A DNA stretch of 64,000 bases from Fasciolopsis buskii. Its lineage: Eukaryota > Platyhelminthes > Trematoda > Plagiorchiida > Fasciolidae. Positions within the stretch are counted from its first letter, which is position 1. Each line of letters opens with the position of its first letter. The stretch spans positions 4,262-68,261 of the forward strand of contig LUCM01008480.1 in NCBI GenBank assembly GCA_008360955.1, written 5' to 3'. Shown here piece after piece: positions 34,601-45,990 of the stretch. Both the position numbers and the translations under genes were made by a program. The notes below the pieces were generated by a model. It searched no databases. It worked only from the letters and a program-made list of their open reading frames with translations, and was not told the origin of the DNA.

Positions 34601-37329
34601 CGTGAACAAGAACTGGCTAAGGCTAACCGAATCGATGACTCAGAAATGACGCGAGAGTTTGCAGAATGTTATGGTTTTTTTCTACTAGTAATATCTATCT
34701 TGGTAAAATTCCACACAACTGCATTGGATGGGTTTCTATGATTCGTTTGTCACTTTAGTTCGGCATTTTTATTTGCAGAATATTCTTAGGAGGTTTCTCG
34801 GTTAGAACTAGTTTGTTCATTATTTATAGTTGATCTCAAGTAGGACACTGTGGGCATCATCTTTCGACCAAATCATGTCTCACTTCTAGTCAGACGATGG
34901 CATTGAATTCATACTTAATAATTCGATTATGGTTAAGTAGCGAAAGTGTTTTTGTCATCTATTTAACCGTTACCGATGAATTACGTCACTAACTGTAGGC
35001 GACAAGATGTTATCCAGCAACTGTTTACCGAGAATGACTTAGTTCGATCTTATTTCTCCCCATTTGTACTCCATTGTCTATTGTGATATACATGGGGTTT
35101 TGGACGGCATGATTTATATTCCTGTCGCCGTTCAGACGGCTGATTTTCCTCTTTTAGATCAATGCGTAATGTAATAACCCTGTCGAAGATAAACGATGTC
35201 GAATATTTCGTGTTGACAGAAAATTTCGAGCTCTGAGTAGCAAATGACAAGACACGCGAGGACCACAAATCTTCCCTCTGGGATCAAGGGACAGTGTCTC
35301 AAGTCCAGAATCATTGCCAAGTCAGAATTGTCCCCTTTTGTTGTTTAGATCAGATGAACACCTTATTTTTTTCAATCTATTCAAACTCTGGTTCGCACTG
35401 TCACCTTAGTTCTATTATTGTTTCTTGAAAATTAACGGGTTATTTCAAGAAAAGGTCATGACACATTACAGCCCACTTGGTTGTGTCGAAACAAAAAACT
35501 GAAAGGTTCAAACCGATGATATCCAAATCTGGTACTCGACTTACATCAGTATTCTTTTACGGACACCTTCGTTACTACATGCACAAAACATGGGAGTTGC
35601 GGACGGACCACGTTGCATAAACTCCTTATCCCACTGTATTTTAATAGAAGAAAATGATCCCGAAGCTCTGCCACCGCGTTGCTGCCTTCCAGTGATCATG
35701 GTAGCCGTCATTCAAACATATTTGTTAGAGTGATAAACACCTAATCCATCTGTGAATCAAAGACCAGGGAGTCTGCATTTGAACAGGCTGCCGATTGGAA
35801 GAAAATGTGCGATGAGCCATTCAACCAAACCCTCTTTTGATATCCACATCCTGTTGAAGTTGATTTGGTTCCTCTCAGTTTCATCCTGTATCACATATAC
35901 AGTTGAGTTATCGTCAAATTACGCGTCGCGTCGCTAGGATTATTAAAGGCTAGGCAACCGATGGAATACAGAATTGAATGAACGTTTTTTTCGAATATAT
36001 TCCGGGATACACGAAACATGTTTAAGTCTGAATAATTTCATTACTGAAGTGTCCTCGACGTTACCCGTGTACTAATTCGTCATGAGTAGTTTCGTTGTGC
36101 ATGCACCGGTGGGTTGTGTGACTGTAGATGAATGAGTCTCTAAGTCCCCGCAAAAAAGTGCAACGACGAGTTTGTGGAATAGTGCAGCAATTGTGTACTC
36201 TCAAATTACACTCGATTTACTAATAGTTCATTGGTTCACTCCAGCTGATTTAGCATACTGGTAATACTAATTCCGTCATCTCCCAACTCGAGTTCCAACA
36301 TTGGGTAATTTTCAATCAACTTAGGGTTTCCAGCCAACCTGATTATTTTTTCCTTCTTTCTGGTTTTTAATGCATTGTATCCCGATCGTGTATCACATCA
36401 AAGATTCATCTGGGCTCTTGCAAGAGAAAACAAATATTGAAAATTCATTAGAAACAAGTGAGCGTGACATGACCGGCTAGCGTTCTTGCTAGTTTGATCG
36501 GTCGGTCGTACCTAGTCGTAACAAGACAACTTACCGCGCTAGAGGCAGCAAATTTTTGTTATTCCTAGCTCTGAAAGGGTTGCTCTCTGTTTCTGTGAAC
36601 AGACAAAGTGCACAGCTGAAGAACTGATTGTCGTATTATCTTAAGTGTGGTTTTGTCCGGTGGCCGGTTGTCTGGTTGATGTATGTTCATGCATCATCGT
36701 TGTGAAGGCCATTATCTGCAAGCCTCAATTTCGCTTATAATCAGTCCCACACAGGTCGCTCCGACTTCGGTGTTATGATTCGTGGGATTCCAGCACCGGG
36801 AAGTTAAAAACCACCTATCATTCATGGTCTAATTCAACGAACAGGGGTCGAATTTTTAAAGCGAATCACAAATCTTTTCATCAGCAGCTAATAAAATCGT
36901 TTGTTGTTATAATTTAACTAGGAGACTACCTTGCACTCTGATGAACGGACTGAAATTAAATCGGGACCGAATAGCTATTCACTTGGGACGTTCATGTTTG
37001 CCGTGGAACAAAGTCAGAAAGTCAGAAAGGACCATTTTCAATTACTTTGCTCTTCGCTACAGAAAGTTCAGAGGTGGCCAGCGACTATGATGGCGTTCGA
37101 AAGGAACAAAGTATGCATATCAGGAGAAGAATAATAGTAACGGCTAGCGTTTTCCTGCGCCATTGGTCAAAAGTCGATCATAAATCAAAAGATGGTTTAT
37201 TGAATCAAATAGAACCGAAAAATCTGATTATTATCGAAGGGATTTCGATCGTGTATTCGGCCTAACGATTACTGTCGGAATTGACGATCAAAGGATGCTG
37301 TGCGTACAATCAACTGGTTTGCCTACTAG
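28649..37329. other. Intergenic stretch (8.7 kb); no gene supported
   Basis: It starts with the RFX 3' UTR, whose poly(A) site I could not place. On the minus strand at about 29794-29804, GGTTCGATGC resembles a pol III B box, and a B-box-like GGTTTGAATCC lies at about 33354-33364 on the plus strand. These may be SINE relics, but no full element can be drawn. Confidence 0.45.
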
Positions 37330-37600
37330 TAACCCAACTGGGTATGGATGATGATCAGGGCGGGGAACGCAGAGCTCTTTGAAGCCATAAAACAAGCCAA
37401 TCCAAAATTAGCTACTCGTTAAGATTAAATACCAGCATGCAATTCTCAAAGATCAAAGGCAAACAAAAAGAAAGATAAGGCCGCTGCTTTGGAAGCAGTG
37501 CTTAGCGGTAACATCAAACCACTGTCAAAATATGAATATAAAGGCGTACGAAATTTAACATTTCTTTATAAAGCATAACGTTGCTGTGCTTTTAAATAAA
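37330..37600 (+). pseudogene. Decayed coding remnant with poly(A) signal, family unknown
   Basis: In one frame the sequence reads AGNAELFEAIKQANPKLATR, then TAA, D, TAA, then QRSKANKKKDKAAALEAVL and SGNIKPLSKYEYKG, ending at TAA 37576-37578. AATAAA follows at 37595-37600, 17 bp after the stop. The two halves share a frame and both look protein-like, with only two nonsense codons between them. A shifted frame just upstream gives TQLGMDDDQG, which could join on with one indel. The best reading is the 3' end of a processed or decayed gene copy. No intron of suitable length and phase removes the stops cleanly. The parent protein was not recognised. Confidence 0.35.
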
Positions 37601-38578
37601 CAATTAGGCGCGAACGAAGTTGAATTCGAGAGTCAAGGTCGTTTCTAGATTAGACATCTCAGGGGTACTACTCTTCGGAAAATAAAAACTAATCGGCGGT
37701 GTTGGATCCCAATGTTCAGTGATCCCCAGAATACAATATGTTAAAGTTAACCTCAATAGTTTAAAATGCCTGCCTTTATAAGGGCGATGAGAAAGTGGAT
37801 TCCGTCAAAGCTTAGGTTCCGTATCTGATTCGTCCGATTGTTGTCGAGAATTTCGATCACAGAATGTATGAAAGGGAACACGTGAAAAAGTAAGCTCTGA
37901 TTTTGTTGATTACACAATCCCACAGGAATTGCGAGCAGAAGGCAAGAAAAAAGAACCATGAGGTAGAAACAGGTCCACTCTGCCAAAAGTTAAATGCAGT
38001 CGAAAAAAGTGTCGTATCACGAAATTGATGGTTGTGATCTGATGATCGGCGTTGGTAGGTGAGCAAAGTAAAGGGAATAATAAGCAGATTTAAGGCGAGT
38101 TTTGAATAGAACATAATTAACAACTAAGTGCCAAATCAGATCAGCACCCAGCTATCGCTCTGGTTCAATAAACTTAGTGTTAATTTTGCTGGTCTAACAT
38201 CGAATAATGGTCTTCGGTTTCACTGACCCTAGTCGATCCCTTCGGTGATTATCATTTCCAAATCTCCTTTTACTCACAATCATTCGAGTAGTTAGTCGCG
38301 GTTAGTCGAAATTGGTTTATGCACTTCTCATTCCTCTTTCCCTGAATAGTGATCATTTTCGCTTTGCCTCAGCTTCCGATCACTGAGACGCTCGAGACGA
38401 TTACATTCACGAAACGTGTCGGGTTAAGTTGTTCGTGTGGACACAATTTACCCATCTTGTACTTGATCAAATAAAGAACTCATTTTTGAGAAGTGTCTCA
38501 TCCGTGAGAATCTGAAATTTCACCCACAGGTCTTAATACCCGACTAAACTGTGAAATGGCATACGTGAACGCCTTTGT

Positions 38579-38590
38579 GCATATATAAGG
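38579..38590 (+). promoter_or_regulatory. TATA box of tandem mini-gene, copy 1
   Basis: GCATATATAAGG is a near-consensus TATA element. A start site about 30 bp downstream would fall near 38612, some 25 bp before the first ATG at 38636. This is a compact core promoter with a short leader. Confidence 0.6.
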
Positions 38591-38635
38591 GCAGGTATTC
38601 GTTCTGCGATTGTACTTTTTTCTCGCAACCGACTA

Positions 38636-39050
38636 ATGTACAAAAAGGAGCAAAATATGGTTCTCCTGAACTCGTTCATTCTCACCCTGTCTGTCGTCCA
38701 TGCATTAGACATGACAACAGAGTTAACGGATTCGAATGAACTGAGTAAGTCTCATGTTGAGATGCACGGTTTTTTATTGCGCGAAACCTGATCCGGATCA
38801 TCCCATACATAATGTAAAATTATCGGTTCAAATAAAAAATACTTACTCTTTAGAATCAGTGACACCAGTTTCTTATGGAGTAAAAGTTTGACTGGCTAGC
38901 TAGGCGGTACTCGTTTGTAACGGCGTTATGTCCCGTTATTTAGTTACCAGCTACAAAGATAGCCGATCTACTTCCGATCTTTCTAATGTTGACTTAACGC
39001 AGATCATTCCGGATGATCGTTTGGAGTTTCAGAAACTGGATTGTGACTGA
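38636..39050 (+). CDS. Putative short secreted peptide gene, copy 1 (two-exon model)
   Basis: Not recognised as a known family. ATG at 38636 (MYKKEQN then M) or 38657 (MVLLNSFILTLSVVHA) starts a frame with a clear signal peptide: a hydrophobic core and a likely cleavage after VVHA. LDMTTELTDSNEL follows. At 38745 GTAAGT is a good donor. The acceptor TTATTTAG at 38943 matches its phase and gives a second exon, ITSYKDSRSTSDLSNVDLTQ then IIPDDRLEFQKLDCD and TGA at 39048-39050. The mature peptide would be about 48 residues, acidic, with one Cys. An unspliced model instead stops at 38789-38791 (51 residues from 38636), with AATAAA at 38831. Either would be a tiny secretory product, resembling in style the micro-exon secreted genes of flukes, though no homology is claimed. 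Confidence 0.5.
38831..38836 (+). promoter_or_regulatory. Poly(A) signal in tandem mini-gene, copy 1
   Basis: AATAAA lies 40 bp after the TGA of the unspliced frame and inside the proposed intron. It would permit intronic polyadenylation and a shorter secreted isoform. Confidence 0.4.
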
Positions 39051-39204
39051 ATAATTTGTGAACATGTCTTTCGAAATGATGATGATGTGATGAAACATTT
39101 AGAATCGATATTTGAGAAGTGTTCCATCCGTGAGAATCTGAAATTTCACCCACAGGTCTTAATACCCGACTAAACTGTGAAATGGCATACGTGAACGCCT
39201 TTGT

Positions 39205-39216
39205 GCATATATAAGG
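39205..39216 (+). promoter_or_regulatory. TATA box of tandem mini-gene, copy 2
   Basis: Identical to the copy 1 element at the 626-bp offset, so both copies retain their own core promoter. Confidence 0.6.
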
Positions 39217-39261
39217 GCAGGTATTCGTTCTGCGATTGTACTTTTTTCTCGCAACCGACTA

Positions 39262-39676
39262 ATGTACAAAAAGGAGCAAAATATGGTTCTCCTGAACTCG
39301 TTCATTCTCACCCTGTCTGTCGTCCATGCATTAGACATGACAACAGAGTTAACGGATTCGAATGAACTGAGTAAGTCTCATGTTGAGATGCACGGTTTTT
39401 TATTGCGCGAAACCTGATCCGGATCATCCCATACATAATGTAAAATTATCGGTTCAAATAAAAAATACTTACTCTTTAGAATCAGTGACACCAGTTTCTT
39501 ATGGAGTAAAAGTTTGACTGGCTAGCTAGGCGGTGCTCGTTTGTAACGGCGTTATGTCCCGTTATTTAGTTACCAGCTACAAAGATAGCCGATCTACTTC
39601 CGATCTTTCTAATGTTGACTTAACGCAGATCATTCCGGATGATCGTTTGGAGTTTCAGAAACTGGATTGTGACTGA
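39262..39676 (+). CDS. Putative short secreted peptide gene, copy 2 (two-exon model)
   Basis: Same layout as copy 1 with identical predicted exons: ATG at 39262 or 39283, signal peptide, donor GTAAGT at 39371, acceptor ending at 39569, exon 2 at 39570-39676 with TGA at 39674-39676. Copy 1 and copy 2 would encode the same peptide. The only internal difference seen in the intron is one base. The intronic AATAAA is kept at 39457-39462. No canonical poly(A) signal was seen shortly after the exon 2 stop in either copy, which weakens the two-exon model. Confidence 0.5.
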
Positions 39677-42600
39677 ATAATTTGTGAACATGTCTTTCGA
39701 AATGATGATGACGTGATGAAACACATTTGGAATCAATATTTTCGGCCGCATGTGGGAACTTACCATAAAGATGACAGATTTCGATAAATCGTCACTAAAC
39801 GAATGCGCTGCAATAGCGTACTGTAAATGATAATGTCAGGTAAAATTGGGCAATGTGGACGAATGGAACTTTTCATTGGCCAGATTCAAATGTGAAACTT
39901 CATTCGGATTGGCTGATTTGAACGTGAATCCGGACCTTGTTTCGGCAATTGAATTATTTCCTGCCAGAAATTCTGATTTGTATCATCATGAGTAGCCAAC
40001 AAAAGAGTTTACGCTTTCTCAAATACCAGCTTAAATGAATGTATCAGACAGTAGGTGCTGTTAGCAAGACCTCTCTGGCAGATTTGGGCGCTGTACTCTG
40101 TCGATGAATTCCATCTTTTTTTCTCGGAAAAGATATACCTTGGCGATTTTGAAATTCAAGCATTTGGGAATGAGTGCAATCATTTACAATATTCCAGAAT
40201 TTCCATCAAAATTAAATAAAATTCTCAGTGTTTGGAATACTGATTCCTTTTTGATTCCGGCTTCTTTCAGGACCGGTTAATAGGAAAAGCGTGTTTCTAG
40301 CTAGTAGATGTACGTAACAGGCTACCCGTCGTCTATACTAGAAATGTTGAATATGCGTGGGTAAAGGTAAAGGAGAAACAAGAAGACTTGATTGCCTGCA
40401 AAAGACGATACTTTGGGTATTACAAGAAATAACACGTTCAAATTTAAAATGTTAAAATATTTTTCTAGCTTCTGAAGCAGTTAGATAATTGCGTTATTCC
40501 ATAAAAATAGCCAAGTGCTAAGGAAACGAGCATTATGGATAACCGTCGGATGGAGTCCGATTGCCTGGGAGAACAAGCTTTATGAGTGCCACGCCGAATA
40601 TGATTGCCAGACATTTGTTTCACTACCGCTAATGACATTATGCATTTGGAAACTTGATAATTTTTGTTTAGATGCCGATTAATTATGTGACTAATACGTT
40701 CTGAACTGTCATTGTTATTGTTGTTAGTATTGTTGTAATACACGTTCATATTATCAGTGGTTTGGTTTATTCTGGGTTTGTCGTTGTTCTCAGTCAGTCA
40801 AAAAACCCAGTAACTTTGAATCCTTAATTGTTATTTGCTCAGTACTTAGGTTTAGATGCTTTGCATTCGGTCCGTACCAAAAATGATGTTTAAAGGCTTC
40901 TAAACAATAACAAATGGTTGACTATTTTCACATCAATTCTGAGTTCTCGTCCTCGGTCTTAGGATAATAAATTTTTGTACATGGCGCTCTAAATCATTGT
41001 ATTACACAAATCTGCTTGTCTCACCTGCTCTTTGATCTTTGGTCGGGGAGACAAACTGCCTTGACAGACTGTCTGAATGGGCAGGTGATTGATCCAAATG
41101 GGCTGAGGACGGTCAGCTTGTTTAAGGCTAGGGTTTGTGGACGGCTTCCTCCTAGGTGACTTAATAACATCGGATAAACAGCCCTGAGCGATCCATAAAC
41201 TGCTAGCCAATATCAGACTTTGATCGCTAAGGAAAAGTCACATTGGTTATGATTTTGATGATTTCGATGTCTGGCCATTTCGAACAACATTATCTGGCTT
41301 GGTCAGACATAAGCCCAGCTATCCACTTTATGTATTGCACATGATCGATCTCAGTTTAACTCAAAGCCAAGCAGGTCTACTTTGACGTTATCGCTTTTCT
41401 GGTTCCTCCCGTTGTTAATCATTAGACGTAACTAAAGAAGTTTCTTGTTGACTCCAAGTCTGACTCTATTCGACGACCGACATTCCCTCGAAATTTCGAA
41501 ACATTTGGTCGTCCCAGACACCAGTGGCATGGTTGTTTGAATATTCAACAACAATATAGGACAGAATGACATTCTTAGCCTAGGCGCATAATTATAGAAT
41601 GTTTCTAGGAACTCTTCTTCTCTCTGGATTTTATCGAATACCGCCGGACTAATTATACGGTCTCTGTGACATTTGCTCGCAAATGATGATAGTGATATTG
41701 TCCTCTGACAGGATATATTCGAAACTCTATGTTACTATCACTTTGTCCATATTCTGTACAATATTTGCGATTTTACCTCCTCGGGATTGTTCAAATCTTA
41801 GTCCACAGACGTTTTAGAGCATAAAAGCAGCGTGTAGTCAGGCGTATTCGCTTCATAAAATCATTCATTTTATCCGCCGAGCGTGTCCATCAGTATACGA
41901 TAAGTCTAAGTTTAGGAGTAGGACACATGCGTGTTATATTGCTCTGTTCAGTAGCTCCAAGTGAGCCGTTCTGTGTTTTTGCTCCACATCCGTACTCCTG
42001 AAAATGATCATGAAACTAATGCAACATTGTTGAAACGTTTCATTAGGTGCCAATGATTCTGTTGCAATAGAACAGGTAAGTTGAACATTTAATTCGAATT
42101 TATTATTGACCAATCGTTTTTGTACAGATAGTGGACGAAATAATGCCTGCGATCGGTCAGTTTCAAATCTTCTATTCTCATTCTTTTTCTGCTCATTTAT
42201 GAACCTCTTCAATCTTAGTGTTCATTTTTATGCGTTTTGAATTTGCATTTGTCAAATCAACCTGGAAACGGAAATTCCGAAGCTGGAAGGTGTCACGTGA
42301 TAGCCTTAAGAAAACTGTTCGATATGGATCGAAACTACGTTAGCGAAAGTGTCCGATCAGGGTGATTTCAGATCTAGTGCAAGACGTTTCTATTCACCCA
42401 TAGCCTGGTAGATTTCTGACAAAATCCTATCCTAATCAAAACACTTCTGATAGGGGTATGACTCACTGATCAGTGCAGCAAATGGTTACCTGAATCTCCA
42501 TCCTTATGGGTTATCTTGTTCTAGTGTGCTTGTTGTAGACCTTAGAGTGAATCTGAGCTCTGAGCTATAATGGGTTTTTACGAACAGATCTATCTGGTAT

Positions 42601-44027
42601 TTCTTGCAGTCTCATAGAAGCACTTTTATACTGTTCATTGATTACCGAGTTTAATTTTCGTTTTCTCAATGAGTGAGCTGTGCTGTTCGTTTGTGCGGAA
42701 GAAAAAACTAGTAGGATAGAGTTTTCCCGGATTCTTGATGTCTTATGATTATGGTCACATTCGTTTATACGACTATACCTGTTACATAGTATAGGAATAA
42801 TTGGTCATTTTAGGAACAATTGATCAGTCTTTTCAACCGACATGAATAGGTAGACAGACCCGGTAGAAGTATGTATGCATCAGGTGCGTGAACAGTGCGC
42901 TATGCAAGTGAATTCATTGGTGCTGGATCAAAGCACGCAATCGCATGCGTTCAAGACAGGAGAACAATGGATTGAAGCCCGAAATTGAGTTCTAATTGGC
43001 TGATGTAAGAGCGCCGTATGCCAACTTAAGTAGCACACATGGTTGCGTATGTAACATAATTATAGTGAGAATAATCAATGAACTTAATTATGGTCATAAC
43101 TCGTACAGTTAAACACGTAGGCAAGGGCGAAAGCAAATTAACATTCAGGGTAAAACAATCGCGCCAATCGGGTGTGAATGTAGTAGGTGAAGCTAATTAC
43201 TTTCATCCATCTTCGAGTTTTTGTTCTATCTGTACGGCGTTCAATCCCGTGGTTGTTAGTAAATTTCTTGTGACCCTCCTCGGTTTAACCAGTGCCTCAT
43301 TCACAATTTTTGCCAATCCTTATCTAGGGTTTCCTCTGTTGGGTTCCCTAATCGGAGTTTGTTAATTGGCTGCTCTCTTACTGCGAAAAATCTCTATCTT
43401 TTTCCCGACTTTTTCCAAATATCTTTCGTTATGATAGGATTGTTTGCCTGATTCCAGTACACGATGGATTTGAGTCACACCGATGTTTTGGTCACCGACA
43501 CATTTTTCTACCGGTATCACTGGCTTTTAGGACGTGAACAAGTTGTTTACAGTGTTCGCATCTATTTCAAAGAACGGCTAACTTCCACTGGTCTTCCACT
43601 ATTGTCATAAAAAGTAATCACTGATAAGGTTTGTAACCATTCTTAGCAGTGTTTGTGACTAACCCATTTATTTGTTCATCCTACATGAGGACAGTCGGAC
43701 TCCCGGAGTTTCTGGGACAAATGTTCGTGTTGCTCAACTATTAGTTCAGATTTGGTGAATTACTTGATAACGTAATTAGAACCGGAATAGCAAGCAAAAT
43801 GCTTCTCACAGGTTTTGCAGTCATTATATTAGTACCGAAAAATGCAGCGCAACATTCAACTATGCAACTATGGTGACGAAACATTTGTATAGGCAATCTA
43901 GTACCACAGGGTCTTCAGACAGTATTGGTACCGTAAGTTATGGCTATTAAAAGTTTCAACTGATTTTATCTCATGCAAACGGTCAATGGCGCTAGGTCAA
44001 ATCAAACCAGTGACCCTTCAGATAATG

Positions 44028-44095
44028 GTGTAGCTCAGTTGTCAGGATGGCTGATCGGCAAACCGAAAGTGGTGGATTACATTTTGGCCTTTTAA
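44028..44095 (+). mobile_element. Possible tRNA-derived SINE relic
   Basis: GGTGTAGCTCAGTTGTCAGG looks like a tRNA 5' half with a pol III A box. About 35 bp on, GTGGTGGATTACA sits where a B box (GGTTCGAATCC) would be, but it is degenerate. No cloverleaf can be drawn, so it is not a functional tRNA. Confidence 0.3.
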
Positions 44096-44526
44096 GATAA
44101 ATTTCAAGTGCGATGATTGCACATACAGCTATGTTCATTCATTTCGCGCTGCCTATATTATCCATGCCCGTAATCGTGGATCTAAACGGGGTTGCTTATT
44201 TGTTTTTACTGTTTTCATTTCGGCCAGGTGAAACAAACCATTCTAGTCCCTTTGGCAACGAAATATATCAGATGGCCCAGGTAACTGATTCCGGAGTAGC
44301 CTAATTACCTAATTAATGCCTCTGGCTTTAAGCTAAGTGCGCGATCCCGACTCAAAGATGTTTGGAGGAATTATTGATTTGTGTCCATTTTCGCTTATAT
44401 TGCGCTATTCGATCAGTACTCCAAAATGCATTCTAGTCCGATTTGTCTTTTAGAATGTTATACAATAAGTTTTACTGTTATCTCTCAACAAGTACCCATT
44501 TTTCCTCTCGCTACCTCGTTCTTTCC

Positions 44527-44550
44527 GTGTGTGTGCGTGTGTGTGCGTGG
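44527..44550. repeat. GT microsatellite
   Basis: gtgtgtgcgtgtgtgtgcgtgg, simple sequence. Confidence 0.85.
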
Positions 44551-45879
44551 TAGTGGTGAAAAGTACAGCAAACCTTTTGTTCACATTATAACTTCTTTTG
44601 GAATTGAAAATCTGAGGTCTGTAGGCACCCGGTTCATGAGCTTTATGAGCAATAATGTGCTCGGGAAGAATACAAACTGTAGTGTACATTACAAAATATG
44701 CTTCCTTGACGTCATTTTCTAGGAGATCTATAAGAACCTCACTCTAATTGTTGAAAAATTTAAAGGTAAGTCAAATAAAGTAATTCATGTGAGAAACAGA
44801 ACGCTTTTCTCGATTCCCCCTTGTTATCTGTTAGTTCGTATTCCGCGGTGACGTCTGGCAGATAGGCGATAAGTTGCTCCACATTCTGCTGAAGGCGATT
44901 GCTAGTGATGATCCGAATCAACGATTTATCTCCACGATTACATTTTACAGGATTTCTTGGAAATCCCAATGAATTACTGACGAGCGCCCTGTTCTTGCAT
45001 CAGGGAGAGCAAATGTGTTAGAACCCCAACGCACTAACATAACTTTTGTTTCCATTGGTGCAGAAAAAAATTGGATAGTAAATTTTTGTTTTCATGTTCA
45101 CAGTGCAGTGTTTTAGAACTTAGCTCCACTTGCGATATGATTTCAAAAATGTTTTCTCCGTGAGTTCGGGACTGCATATTCGTTAGTTTTAAATTGAGTG
45201 AACGCGAAATTTGGCATCACTTCTTTATAATCTGCAATAAAGCCCAAGTGGTCTTATTCCCGAGAGCGAGTTCTGCGTTGACAATTATACCTAATTTAGG
45301 ACTTTAGACATCATCGGGCAGACCTGGATGATACACATCAAAAACCCTTGAATTCGGGAAATTTTTAGTGTTTATGAAACTGTGCTGTTTCAGTCACCGT
45401 GCATATCCTTGTGGAAATTTATTATGAGTATTTCGTGATTGACTTACTCCTTGCTTACTGGTTCCTCTCACAAAATCGGTAGAAATGAAACCGAGAAGCG
45501 GTATTTTGCCACTATTGCTCAGGTCAAACGTTGTCCCAGTTCGGCCAGAATTGACGGTTACATACTGCAATCTGATTTGTTCTGTTTGGGGAATAAACAA
45601 ATTGGCGGACTGTGAACTGTTCTGTCAGGACAGAGATTTGAACACAAAATCCAAACACCGTAGGCTGGATGATGTATTTGCCAGAACCAAACGGTCATTG
45701 TTTGTCACAGCACCGTACACTTCGTTATGACACAACACGGGCTACTATACGTCCAGTCGACCTTCCACCCACCAAACTCCGGCCAAATGCATCAGTGTGT
45801 TAGCAACAAGATAGCTAATTAGTCACAAATTCACCTTGTTTAGAAAGTTCCGGATGGTATGCACAGATGATTGAGGTGT

Positions 45880-45990
45880 GTGCCGGGTACACGGTCATAA
45901 TCAAACGACCTGATGCGTGACGTAAACATATAACCTCGACCGTCTGACTCGCAGCTTAAGTTCTCACGTGCTTTAACCACATGGGCTACT
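45880..45990 (-). mobile_element. tRNA-derived SINE-like segment
   Basis: On the minus strand GTAGCCCATGTGGTTAAAGC (45989-45970) closely matches a tRNA D-arm/A-box segment. About 40 bp later, GACGGTCGAGGTTA resembles a B box with one base lost. The A-to-B spacing and the non-tRNA tail after it fit a tRNA-derived SINE. The acceptor stem cannot be closed, so a real tRNA gene is unlikely. Confidence 0.45.

Larger units (their letters stand above)
38485..39110 (+). repeat. 626-bp direct tandem repeat, copy 1
   Basis: The unit starts tttgagaagtgt and is followed immediately by copy 2 with an exact 626-bp period and no spacer. I counted only about four base differences before the last 30 bp, and none in the putative exons. 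The unit carries its own TATA box, start codons, splice donor and acceptor, and stop. Confidence 0.97.
39111..39742 (+). repeat. 626-bp direct tandem repeat, copy 2
   Basis: Second copy, directly abutting copy 1. Homology continues to about 39742, where two inserted bases and a few substitutions appear (aaacacatttggaatcaata against aaacatttagaatcgata), and then stops. The differences seen are tc/ct near 39122, A to G at 39536 relative to copy 1, and T to C near 39710. Confidence 0.97.
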
